64,000 bases of DNA from Hordeum vulgare subsp. vulgare. Its lineage: Eukaryota; Streptophyta; Magnoliopsida; Poales; Poaceae. This document shows, in pieces, positions 47,373 to 59,087 of the stretch (positions are counted from its first letter, which is position 1; each line of letters opens with the position of its first letter). Below the pieces are notes generated by a model that saw only the letters and a list, made by a program, of their open reading frames with translations, searched no databases and was not told the DNA's origin. Where the stretch lies: the NCBI RefSeq assembly GCF_904849725.1, contig NC_058522.1, forward strand, positions 232,785,084 to 232,849,083, read 5' to 3'. The position numbers were made by a program, and so were the translations under genes.

Positions 47373-49279
47373 ACTTGTGACGACCCCGATTTTGATCGTA
47401 CGCTAATCATACACACAATTCATACGACCAAGATAGGGGACTCACTTGAAGATATCACAACACAACTCTAGACACAAAATAAAAGCATACAAGCTTCATA
47501 TTACAATCTAGGGTACTCGAGGGCTCGAATACAGATTCTTGAGAAACACACGAGTTAGTGGAAGCGATACTATATGAGTACAAAGATAAAACAAGTTTAT
47601 GCCTTAGAGAAGGCTAGCACAAGGATACATAGATCGAAAGAGGTGAGGACTCCTGTCTGGGAACCTCCTGAAATACTCCTGGTCATCATTTGCCACCACG
47701 TAGTAGTAGGCACCGTCGGGGTAGAAGTCATCGGCGGCGGGATACGCCGTCTGGTGGGGTCCATCAACTGGTCGCAACAATAGTATCAAGGGGAAAAGAG
47801 GGAGCAAATCAACGGTGAGTACTCATCCAAAGTACTCGCAAGATTGACATCAGAACTATGCTAAGTTATGCATCAGTATCAAAGGAATGGGGTTATATGT
47901 GGACTGACTGCGGCAATGCAAGAATAGAGAGGAGGGACTAGTCCTATTAAAGACTAGCATCTTTAGTGTCTTGCAAAATTAGACGAGAGTAGAACAATAA
48001 CACATATATAGTCATATTGTTACATCAAATTTAATTAAGTCACACCCAGAGATTCTTCCTGGACTCCCTGCAAGGAAGCAATATCGAAGCCAAACATTCT
48101 AGTTAAGTAACAAATCTAGTTGCATTAGACCGAGATACAATTCCAAGTAGTCCTGTAACTTTGGACACAACTATTCAAATAGTTAATTTTCATCCCTGCA
48201 GGGATGCACCAAATTACCCAACACGCTTGATAAAATCTGGCCGGACACACTTTCCTAGGTCATGCCCGGCCTCGAGAAATCAACATGTCGCAACCCTACC
48301 TAGGCTGAACTGAGAGGCCAGCCCGTCAGTCTAAATCCTAAGGGAGTAGGGGTTATGGGACCATCACCCTTTGCGCTCCTGCATGATGCGAGGGCAGCCG
48401 AGGTCAGTCGTGGCACCTCTAATACAAGAACAATGCTTACGCGGACCACTCGGGCGTGCGCCGCTCCATTCCTGACGTTTGAAGAGCTTCAGCTGATACT
48501 ACGATGTCGAGTCCCATAACTTCCCCCACGTGAAGGTTAGTGCGAAAAGGTCAACAATCAAGTCAGATCAAATACCCAAATCCCATTAGCATTTTTAATT
48601 AGCACTGCAACGACAATGAGCAATCCATGATATGTGGCCCCGTCGCCCCGTCTCGAGGATGTGTGGCAAGGGCCAAGAATGCCCAACCACACCTCATCAC
48701 ATCCATGCGGGAATCGACCCGCAACACACCTCAACATGATACGAGTAGTAAGATCAAGTAACTGTGTGGCTATAACATTAGAGGGATCTGAGGTATCACC
48801 CTCGATGGATTCCGAATGATGTAACAGTCAAGGCGACCAGGGAGGAATCACCCTCGACAGTTCATGCTTGAGGGGTTGTACGACAGAGCCGTTATCGGAG
48901 GCGGTGAAGGAGGAATCACCCTTCGTAAACCACCGCATGTTAACTATACTATATGGCTAACATAAGGAGTATGTGTCGAGGTGTAACCCTTGGTACTTGA
49001 TAGTAGCTCTGCAGCGCCGTACAACAAGGGGGTGTGAGTGATGTGATGGGTGTTGGCTCGTCGACTAGTAGATCGAGACTTCGATGATAAAGGAGGGGAA
49101 AATGGGACTAAGGGGGTCAATGGGGATCACTGCTCCACCTATACTAAGCATTTAATGTATAGTAAAGTATAATAGCTGTTTATCTAAAATGGGATATGCA
49201 TGAGAATAGGAGCTATCTACAAGAGTAGAAAAATCAATTGGAAGCACGAGGGAGAAGGAATGGGCGATATAGGAATGAT

Positions 49280-50893
49280 TGATACGTCTCAAACGTATCT
49301 ATAATTTTTGATGGTTTCATGTTGTTATCTTGTCAACTTTGCATGTTTTATATACCTTTTACATCTTTTTTTGGGACTAACTTATTAATTCAGTGCCAAG
49401 TGCCAGTTCCTCTTTTTTCTGTGTTTTTGACTCTTTTCAGATCTGATTTTGGAACGGAGTCCAAACAGAATAAAATCCCCGAAATTAAATTTTCTAGAAC
49501 AGAAGAAGATCAGGGGACTTGAGGGCCAAGGCAGGGGGCCCACAGGTAGCCCAGAAGCCCTGACGCCGCGGCCAGGGGGGGGGGCTGCGGCGACCAGGCT
49601 TGTGGCCTCGCTGGCGCTCCCGTGCCCTATCTCTTTGGCTTATAAATTCCCTAAAATCCCAGAAAAAATAAGGGCGTCCACGAAACCACTTTTCCGCCGC
49701 AGCAAGCTTCCGTTTCCGCGAGATCTCATCTCGAGACCCTTCCCAGTGCCCTACCAGAGGGGACTTTGGAGCTGGATGGCTTCTACATCAACATCATCGC
49801 CTCTCCAATGACTCGTGAGTAGTCTACTTCAAACCTACGGGTCCGTAGTTAGTAGCTAGATGGCTTCTTCTCTCTCTTGGATCTTCAATACAAAGTTCTC
49901 CATGATCTTCATGGAGATCTATCAGATGTAATCCTCTTTGGCGGTGTGTTTGTCAAGATCTGATGAATTGTGGATTTTTGATCAGATTATCTATGAATTA
50001 TATTTGAGTGTTTTCTGATTTTTTATATGCATGATTTGATATCCTTGTAAGTCTCTCCGAGTCTTGGGTTTTGTTTGGCCAACTAGATCTATGATTTTTC
50101 CACTGGGAGAAGTGCTTGGTTTTGGGTTCATACCGTGTGGTGACCTTTCCCAGTGACAGAAGGGGCAACAAGGCACGCATCGTGTGGTTGCCATCAAGGG
50201 TAACAAGATGGGCTTTCCTCGTAGATTTGGGATTGTCCATCTACATCATGTCATCTTGCTTAAGGCGTTACTATGTTCTTATGAACTCAATACACTAGAT
50301 GCATGCTGGATAGCGGTTGACGTGTGGAGTAATAGTAGTAGATGCAGAAAGTATCGATCTACTTGTTTTGGACGTGATGCCTATAGATATGATCATTGCC
50401 ATAGATAACGTCATGAATTTGTGCGGTTCTATCAATTGCTCGACAGTAATTCGTTCACCCACCGTCTACTTGCTTTCATGAGAGAAGCCACTAGTGAACA
50501 CTACGGCCCCCGGGTCTATTCACAACTATCGTCTCCACTTTCACTTTTACTTTGCTCTGTTTCCTTTTTTGCTTTCAGTTCTCACTTTGCAAACAATCTA
50601 TAAGGGATTGACAACCCCTTCATAGCGTTGGGTGCAAGCTTTTTGTGTTTGTGCAGGTACTTGTGACTTGACGCGATCCTCCTATTGGATCGATACCTTG
50701 GTTCTCAAACTGAGGGAAATACTTACTGCCGCAGTGCTACATCACTCTTTCCTCTTCAAGGGAACACCAACGCAAGGCTCCAAGGCCACGGAGGAATCCT
50801 TTTCATATTTGCCAAGGAAGTCCCTGTAGGCGTAGCCAGCAGCAGAAGGATTCCTGGCGCTGTTGCCGGGGAAGGTCTTTTGTTGCCGTAGCA
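49280..50893 (+). repeat. 5' LTR of the Sabrina-like element
   Basis: It starts TGATACGTCTCAAACG. U3 has a cruciform-like inverted repeat (inner arms CGCCGC 49564 / GCGGCG 49587) and a TATAAAT box at 49641. Its last 50 bases include a primer-site-like copy at 50855-50872. Differences from the 3' LTR are several per 100 nt by eye. Confidence 0.88.
50855..50872 (+). repeat. Primer-site copy captured inside the LTR
   Basis: TGGCGCTGTTGCCGGGGA lies inside the LTR and differs by one base from the true primer site 49 bp downstream. The 3' LTR has the matching copy at 57569-57586, so it is part of the LTR proper. Confidence 0.8.
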
Positions 50894-50903
50894 GAAGGAT
50901 TTC

Positions 50904-50921
50904 TGGCGCCGTTGCCGGGGA
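50904..50921 (+). promoter_or_regulatory. Primer-binding site (tRNA-Asp) of the Sabrina-like element
   Basis: TGGCGCCGTTGCCGGGGA exactly matches the complement of the plant tRNA-Asp 3' end and lies 10 nt after the LTR end. Confidence 0.9.
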
Positions 50922-51134
50922 GGAGAGATCAAGTCAAGATCTATCCAAGTAAGTGTCACAAACTCATCTCTTGCATTTACCTTTTTTGCCAGTTGCCTCT
51001 CGTTTTCCTCTCCCCCACTTCACATTTGCTGTTTTCATTTGCCTTTCTCCTTTGCCGTTTTTATTTGCCTTTTGCTGTTTTCCTTTGCCAGTTTTCTTGC
51101 TTGCTTGTGTTCTTGTTTGTTTGTTGAAGTCATC

Positions 51135-53158
51135 ATGGCTGAAAACACCAAACTTTGCGACTTCTCGAATACTAATAATAATGATTTTCTTAGTACTCCG
51201 ATTGCTCGGGCCACTAGTGCGGAATCATATGAAATCAATGCTGCCTTGCTGAATCTTGTTATGAAAGAGCAATTTTCTGGCCTTCCAAGTGAAGATGCCG
51301 CCTCCCATCTCAATACTTTCATTGAACTTTGCGATATGCAAAAGAAGAAAGATGTGGATAATGATTTTGTTAAATTGAAGCTTTTTTCGTTCTCTTTGCG
51401 AGATCATGCAAAAACTTGGTTTTCTTGTTTGCCAAAAAATAGTATCGATTCTTGGATAATTGCAAAGATGCTTACATATCCAAGTATTTTCCGCCGGCTA
51501 AGATTATCTCTCTTCGTAACGATATCATGAATTTCAAGCAACTTGATCATGAGCACGTTGCACAATCTTGGGAGAGGATGAAGTTAATGATTAGAAATTG
51601 TCCCGCTCATGGCTTGAGTTTGTGGATGATTATACTAATCTTTTACGCTGGTTTGAATTTTGCTTCTCGCAATATCTTGGACTCCGCCTCAGGTGGAACG
51701 TTCATGGAAATCACGTTAGGAGAAGCTACAAAACTCATAGACAATATCATGACCAACTACTCTCAGTGGCACACTGAAAGGTCACCTGCTAGCAAAAAGG
51801 TACACGCTATAGAAGAAATTAACTCGCTTAGTGCTAAGATGGACGAGTTGATGAATTTGGTTGCTAGTAGAAATGCTCCTTTAGATCCTAATGACATGCC
51901 ACTATCTTCCTTGATTGAGAGTAGCAACGCTAGTTTGGACGTTAATTTTGTTGGTAGGAACAATTTTGGCAAAAACAATGCTTTTAGAGGAAACTATGTT
52001 CCTAGGCCTTTTCGTAGTAGCTCCTCTAACAATTATGGCAATTCCTACAGAAACACTTATGGAAATCATAACAAATTACCCTCTGATTTAGAGAGTAATA
52101 TCAAAGAGTTCATCAACTCTCAAAATATTTTCAATGCGTCCATAGAGGAAAAACTACTCAAAATAGACGATTTGGCTAAGAGCATTGATAGGATGTCTTG
52201 TGATATTGATGCTTCGAAAGTTAGATGTGCTCCTCCCAAGGTTAACTTGGATGAAAATTTAAAAGCTATGCGTGTCTCCATGAATGAGAGCAAAGAAAGA
52301 ACCGCCCAAATTCGCACTAGGCATGAATGGTTTAAAAGGGTGCGTTCTAGTGATGCAAATCACGAAGATCTTAAAGTGCTTGGTGTGACTCCTCTTGAAT
52401 CTTTGTTTTCGCGTGTAAAACCTATTGATGAAGGGGCTAGATATGAATCCACTTTGGTTGAAAAACGCCCCAATGATTCGGAGTCCACCTATCTTGATGA
52501 TAAAGGTGTGGAGAGTGGAGTAGAAGAAATCAAAATACTGGGTAGTAATGAAACTCCCACTTTTGATTTGAAGGAATTCAATTATGATAGTTGCTCCTTG
52601 TTTGAATGCATTTCCTTGATGCAATCCATTGCAAACTCTCCACATGCTTATAGCCAAAGCAAATTCTTTAACGCACATATCGTAGATGCTATGATGAAAT
52701 CTCTTGAAGAGAAACTCGAATTAGAAGTCTCTATACCTAGAAAACTTCATGATGAGTGGGAACCTACTATCAAAATAAAAATCAAAAACTATGAATGCAA
52801 TGCTTTGTGTGATTTGGGTGCTAGTGTTTCCACGATTCCAAAGTCTTTATGTGATATTCTTGGTTTTCATGAGATTGAAGAGTGTTCTCTTAATTTGCAT
52901 CTTGCGGATTGTACTGTCAAAAAACCCATGGGAAGGATCAATTATGTTCTTATTGTTGCAAATAAGAACTATGTACCCGTGGATTTCATTGTACTTGACA
53001 CAGATTGCAATCCTTCATGTCCCATTATTCTTGGTAGACCTTTCCTAAGGACTATTGGTGCTATCATTGATATGAAGGAAGGGAATATTAGATTTCAATT
53101 TCCTCTAAAGAAGGGCATGGAGCATTTTCCTAGAAAGAAAATAAGATTGCCTTATTAA
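51135..53158 (+). pseudogene. gag: gag-protease ORF (one-base deletion, otherwise intact)
   Basis: ATG 51135 begins MAENTKLCDFSNTN. The capsid region covers residues about 35-210 (AALLNLVMKEQFSGLPSEDAA, LFSFSLRDHAKTWF, FPPAKIISLRNDIMNFKQ). An Asn/Ser/Arg-rich stretch (NNFGKNNAFRGNYVPRPF) replaces a zinc knuckle. A coiled-coil-like linker follows, then a retropepsin (NALCDLGASVSTIP, CPIILGRPFLRT) up to stop 53158. The frame changes at about 51452; comparison with the related copy (GGGATAAGTG against GGATAATTG) suggests loss of one G. The remainder, about 568 codons, is uninterrupted. No RT follows, so the product would serve only particle formation and processing. Confidence 0.85.
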
Positions 53159-55982
53159 TCTATGATGAGGGCTACTTATGGTTTGATCACCAAAGATGAC
53201 TATACGTGATTCCATCACCTTATGCCTAGCTAAGGGCGTTAAACAATAGCGCTTGTTGGGAGGCAACCCAACAAATATATCCTTTTTCTTTCTGTTTTCT
53301 GTTTTCCACACTTTCATAATTCTGTTATGATTGTGTTTTTTGTGTTTCTTTTTGCGTTTGTGCCAAGTGAAACCGTTATGATTAGTCTTGGGGATGATCG
53401 TTTGGTCATGCTGGAAAAGACAGAAACTTTCTGCGCACGAAAATAATTTTCATTTTTATTATGTAAGAGCTTTTGAGTTGATTCTTTTTGCTGCTGATTT
53501 CTATGCAAATTCTTCAGACTGTCATAATTTTTCAAAATGTTTGAAGTACCAAAAGTATACAGATTTCTACAGACTGGTCTGCTATTAGCAGATTCTGTTT
53601 TTGTTGAGTTGGTTGCTTATGTTGATGAAACTATGGATAGTATCGGGGGTATTAGCCATGGAAGATTGAAAATATAGTTACCCAACATCAACATAAGTAG
53701 AATTTAAGATTTCTACAGTACCTAAGGAAGTGGTGGTTTGCTTTCTTACACTAATGATATCACGAGTTTCTGTTTAAGTTTCGTGTTGTGAAGTTTTCAA
53801 GTTTTGGGTGAAGTTCTTATGGACAAAGAGATAAAGAGTGGCAAGAGCTCAAGCTTGGGGATGCCCAAGGCACCACAAGTTGATTCAAGGATGCCGTAAA
53901 AGCCTAAGCTTGGGGATGCCCCGGGAAGGCATCCCCTCTTTCGTCTTCAATCCATCGGTAACATTACTTGGGGCTATATTTTTATTCACCACATGTTATG
54001 TGTTTTTCTTGGAGCATCTTGTATCGTAGGAGTTTTTTATTTTTTTTGTGTCACAATCTTCCTTTCTGCACACCTAGAGAGAGATACATGCACTCACCGT
54101 GATTTTGTCGAGCTTCACTTATATCCTTTGGTTAGACAATTCAGCTCACATGTGCTTCACTTATATCTTTAGAGCTAGTTGATTTTTGCTCTATGTGCTT
54201 CACTTATATCTTTTAGAGCACAGCGGTGCGTGGCTTCGTAGTTGGATTATGTTATGAAAGTAGTCTCAAAAGGGTTAGTTATCCAAAGGGATATGAAAAC
54301 TTCCACCTTCATGTGCATTTAGTAGTTAGAGAAGTTTGATTCATCTCAATTAGTTTTGAGTTGTGGTTGTGGTAATATTGAAGTTATATTAGTAAGGTGT
54401 TGTGGATCTAGAAATACTTGTGTTGAAGTTCGTGATTCCCGTGGTATGCACGTATGGTGAACCGCTATGTGATGAAGTCTGAGCATGATTAGTTTATTGA
54501 TTGTCATCCTTTGTGTGGCGGTCGGGATCGCGCGATGGTTTATACCTACCAACCCTTCCCCTAGGAGTATGCGTTGAATGCTTAGTTTATTGATTGTCAT
54601 CCTTTGTGTGGCGGTCGGGATCGCGCGATGGTTTATACCTACCAACCCTTCCCCTAGGAGTATGCGTTGAATGCTTTGTTTCGATTACTACTAAAACTTT
54701 TGCAACAAGTATATGAGTTCTTCATGACAAATGTTGAGTCCATGGTTTAGATTGCACTTTCACCTTCCACCATCACTATCTTCTTTAGTGCCGTGCAACT
54801 TTCGCCGGTGCATAAAACCCACCATTAGCCTCCCTCAAAACAGCCACCATACCTACATACTATGGCTTTTTCAAAGCCATTCCGAGATATATTGCCATGC
54901 AACTACCACCATTACATGTGCCACCACTTCTAAATTTCCATTGCATGATCATAAGATAGCTAGCATGATGTTTCCATTGATGTCTATGCCATGCTAGATC
55001 ATTGTCACGGTACACTACCGAAGCCATTTCATATAGAGTCATCATTGCTCTAAGTTTTGAGTTGTAAGTGTGATGATCATCATTGATGGAGCATTGTCCC
55101 ATGTGAGGAAATAAAAGAGGCCAGCGAAGCCCATTTAAAAAAAGAGGCCAAAGATGCCCACAAAAAAAAGAGGCCAAAGAGCCCACCAAAAAAAGGGAAT
55201 GAGAGAAAAAGAGAGAAGTGACAGTGCTACTATCTTTCCACACTTGTGCTTATTAAGCACCATGATCTTCATGATTGAGAGTCTCTCGTTTTGTCACCAC
55301 CATATAGCTAGTGGGAAATTTTCATTATATAACTTGGCTTGTATATTCCAATGATAGGCTTCCTCAAAATTGCCTTAGGTCTTCGTGAGCAAGCAAGTTG
55401 GATGCACACCCACTAGTTTTCTTTAAGAGCTTTCACATACTCTTAGCTCTAGTGCATCATTTGTATGGCTATCCCTACTCATTCACGTTGATATCTATTG
55501 ATGAGCATCTCCGTAGCTCGTTGATATGCCTAGTCAATGTGACCATCTTCTCCTTGTTTACTTTGCAACCTCCACCACACTCCATTCCACTTATAGTGCT
55601 AAAACCATGGCTCACACTCATGTATTGCATGAGAGTTGAAAAAGTTTGAGAAAGTAAAGGTGTGAAAACAATTACTTGCCGAATACCGAGGTTGTGCATG
55701 ATTTAAATTCGTTGTGCAAGGATGATAGAGCATAGCCAGACTATATGATTTTGTAGGGATAACTTTCTTTTGGCCTTGTTATTTTGAAAGTTCATGATTA
55801 CCTTGCTAGTTTGCTTGAAGTATTATTGTCTCCACGTCAATAGCAAACTATCATTTTGAATCTAATGGATCTGAACGTTCACGTCACATAAGAGGAGTTA
55901 CAAAGGACATCTATGCTAGGTAGCATGAAAGCATCAAATATTCATTCTTTATCACTTCCCTACTCGAGGACGAGCAAGAGTT
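53159..55982 (+). other. 3' non-coding region of the Sabrina-like element
   Basis: No gene is seen. Two internal polypurine-like copies AAGCTTGGGGATGCC lie at 53851-53865 and 53906-53920. Three copies of GCTTCACTTATATCTTT-type sequence start at 54112, 54154 and 54197 (period 42-43 nt). A perfect 93-bp tandem duplication is at 54489-54674. Confidence 0.7.
54489..54674 (+). repeat. Perfect 93-bp tandem duplication
   Basis: Units 54489-54581 and 54582-54674 are identical by eye. The related element has a single copy near 45240, so the duplication is specific to this copy or subfamily. Confidence 0.9.
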
Positions 55983-55997
55983 AAGCTTGGAGATGCT
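55983..55997 (+). promoter_or_regulatory. Terminal polypurine tract of the Sabrina-like element
   Basis: AAGCTTGGAGATGCT lies directly before the LTR and is nearly the same as the two internal copies near 53.9 kb. Confidence 0.7.
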
Positions 55998-57607
55998 TGA
56001 TACGTCTCAAACGTATCTACAATTTTTGATGGTTTCATGTTGTTATCTTGTCAACTTTGGATGTTTTATATACCTTTTATATCTTTTTTGGGACTAACTT
56101 ATTAATTCAGTGCCAAGTACCAGTTCCTGTTTTTTTTCTTTGTTTTTGACTCTTTTCAGATCTGATTTTGGAACGGAGTCCAAACGGAATAAAATCCCCG
56201 AAATAAATTTTTCCAGAACAGAAGAAGATCGGGGGACTTGAGGGCCAAGGCAGGGGGCCCACAGGGAGCCCAGAAGCCCTGACGCCGCGGCCAGGGGGGC
56301 GCGACGACCAGGCTTGTGGCCTCCCTGGCGCTCCCCTGCCCTAGCTCTTTGGCCTATAAATTCCCTAAAATGCCAGAAAAAATAAGGGCGTACACGAAAC
56401 CACTTTTCCGCCGCCGCAAGCTTCCGTTTCCGCGAGATCTCATCTGGAGACCCTTCCCGGTGCCCTGCCGGAGGGGACTTTGGAGCTGGAGGGCTTCTAC
56501 ATCAACATCATCGCCTCTCCAATGACTCGTGAGTAGTCTACTTCAGACCTACGGGTCCGTAGTTAGTAGCTAGATGGCTTCTTCTCTCTTTTGGATCTGC
56601 AATACAAAGTTCTCCATGAACTTCATGGAGATCTATTCAATGTAATCCTCTTTGGCGGTGTGTTTGTCGAGATCCGATGAATTGTGGATTTGTGATCAGA
56701 TTATCTATGAATTATATTTGAGTCTTTGCTGATTTCTTATATGCACGATTTGATATCCTTGTAAGTCTCTCCAAGTCTTGGGTTTTGTTTGGCCAACTAG
56801 ATCTATGATTCTTGCAAAGGGAGAAGTGCTTGGTTTTGGATTCATACCGTGCGGTGACCTTTCCCAGTGACAGAAGGGGCAGCAAGGCACGCATTGTGTT
56901 GTTGCCATCAAGGGTAACAAGATGGGCCATCATCATATATTTGAGATTGTCCATCTACATCATGTCATCTTGCTTAAGGCGTTACTCTGTTCTTATGAAC
57001 TCAATATACTAGATGCATGCTGGATAGCGGTAGACGTGTGGAGTAATAGTAGTAGATGCAGAAAGTATCGGTCTACTTGTTTTGGACGTGATGCCTATAG
57101 ATATGATCCTTGCCATAGATAACGTCATGACTTTGCGCGGTTCTATCAATTGCTCGACAGTAATTCGTTCACCCACCGTCTACTTGCTTTCATGAGAGAA
57201 GCCACTAGTGAACACTACGGCCTCCGGGTCTATTCACAACTATCGTCTCCACTTTCACTTTTACTTTTCTTTGTTTCCTTTTTTGCTTTCAGTTCTCACT
57301 TTGCAAACAATCTATAAGGGATTGACAACCCCTTCATAGCGTTGGGTGCAAGCTCTTTCTGTTTGTGCAGGTACTTGTGACTTGGCGCGATCCTCCTACT
57401 GGATTGATACCTTGGTTCTCAAACTGAGGGAAATACTTACTGCCGCAGTGCTACATCACCCTTTCCTCTTCAAGGGAACACCAACGCAAGGCTCCAATGC
57501 CGCGGGGGAATCCTTTGCATATTTGCCAAGGAAGTCCCTGTAGGCGTAGCTAGCAGCAGAAGGATTCCTGGCGCTGTAGCCGGGGAAGGTCTTTTGTTGC
57601 CGTAACA
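55998..57607 (+). repeat. 3' LTR of the Sabrina-like element
   Basis: It is colinear with 49280-50893; TATAAAT is at 56355. It ends TTGCCGTAACA, where the 5' LTR reads TTGCCGTAGCA. Confidence 0.88.
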
Positions 57608-58690
57608 ATTATCAAGGGGGGGGGGTTGCATGCCTTGTTGCTCTACTGAAAAAGGTTGGTCGTGAGGTGGATAGTCGTACCTGGCAGCAGCATCACCTTC
57701 AGCATCTATAGGGGAGAAGAGGGGGAAGAAACATTAAATAAGAGCAAGCAGATGCATCACGATGCATGACGTGGCAACATGCAGTGCTAGGCATGAGCTA
57801 ATGCAATACTACACGTCATGGACGGATCGGGAAAATATCTAACGATATTTTCCGGGTCTCTCGCTACTACTGGGTAGATGAAATCGATGAAAAAGTTCCA
57901 TGTTCGCTTTGGTTGGTACACGTGACACACGAAAATAGAGTGTATCCGCGTTCGTCTCGGTTTTCTAATCAATTTTCATGTACAAAATATTTTCATCCGG
58001 TTTACATATTATTTTATAATAATTTTCAAAGTTGAATTTATATCCTGAAATTAAAAATATTTAGTTAATAAATAAAAGTAATGATGACATCAAAATGATG
58101 TTATGCTGACATCAACATTCAATAGTCTTGTTGACTCGTCAACTGACCCGTGGATCCTACATGTCATTGACTTAGATTTAACTCAATTTAATTTAATTTA
58201 ATTAGATTAAATCAACAGTGGGTCCCACATGCCATACCCTATAATTTAATTAACACGAATAATTTAAATAGATTAGGTTTAATTAGTTATCCTAATTAAT
58301 TGGGTGGGTTAGTTAACAATTATTTTAGGTGACTAATTACATATTAATTAAATAATTGATTGGTTAGTTAAGTAATTATTTAATTTAGTATTATTTTACT
58401 ATTATATTTTTTGTCCATTTTCCTCATGAATGAGTAGAGGAGTAGAGGAGGAGGGAGTTCTCATGAATGTTGTAGGGGGTGGCAATGAGCTATGGGGAGC
58501 CGACGGTGGGGAGGAGGCAGAGGAGGCACCGACAGTGAGTAGGCGCGATGGGGCAGCACCGACGACGGTCGGCGGGGCACCAGAGCGGCCTGGATCCGTC
58601 CAGGCGTGGGGAATGAAGAGGGAGCCGCTGAGTGGGGGTGGGGCTCGAGGTGAGGGGGTGCGGTGGCTTAGAGGGAATTAGGGTTAGGGG

Positions 58691-58700
58691 GTTTTATACC
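58691..58700 (-). promoter_or_regulatory. TATA box of the minus-strand LTR
   Basis: GGTATAAAAC on the minus strand lies in front of a GC-rich leader (about 58430-58690), the usual layout of this LTR type. It supports the minus-strand assignment. Confidence 0.55.
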
Positions 58701-59082
58701 CCCGTGGTGGGTGGGCCCGCCAGTGGGGGTTTAGTTGGGCCGGCGAGTTGGGATGAGGCCTAGGAGGGGGGTTCTTTTCATTTTTTTCTTTTTCTTTATT
58801 TCAATATTACTTATTTTAGTAACCAAACACACTTCTGCAAAATATGGGATATGGTCCATTAGTTGTGTTGCTAAATAAGGCATTGCAACAAAATGTTTGG
58901 GGCATCTTTAGATTTATTTAAAATCCGCATACTTAAAAAGGCATTTACTTAAATAATTTGGACTCTATTTTAATTATTTTTCAGGCACCAAAGTTCTTTT
59001 TAAATATTGGTTATGATTTTATAATCTCCTAGGAATATTTGTATCCCATTCATGATTTTTATTTAGAGTTTTGGAAAACTTT

Positions 59083-59087
59083 TAATT
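59083..59087. repeat. Target-site duplication TAATT, left copy
   Basis: It directly precedes TGTCACAACCC and matches 63085-63089 exactly. Confidence 0.88.

Larger units (their letters stand above)
49280..57607 (+). mobile_element. Complete Sabrina-like non-autonomous Athila element (Gag-PR only)
   Basis: It has two LTRs (1614 and 1610 bp), a tRNA-Asp primer site, one gag-protease ORF, a 2.8-kb non-coding region and a polypurine tract. No RT, RNase H or integrase is present. Flanking 5-mers are ATGAT (49275-49279) and ATTAT (57608-57612), a duplication with one mismatch. The U3 contains GCAAGCTTCCGTTTCCGC, which I remember as a Sabrina LTR primer sequence. It needs polymerase and integrase from another Athila element. 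Confidence 0.88.

Noticed and set aside
54346..54645. Minus-strand ORF with a repeated 31-residue unit
   Set aside because: The repeat is simply the 93-bp DNA duplication read in a frame without stops; the related element does not keep the ORF.
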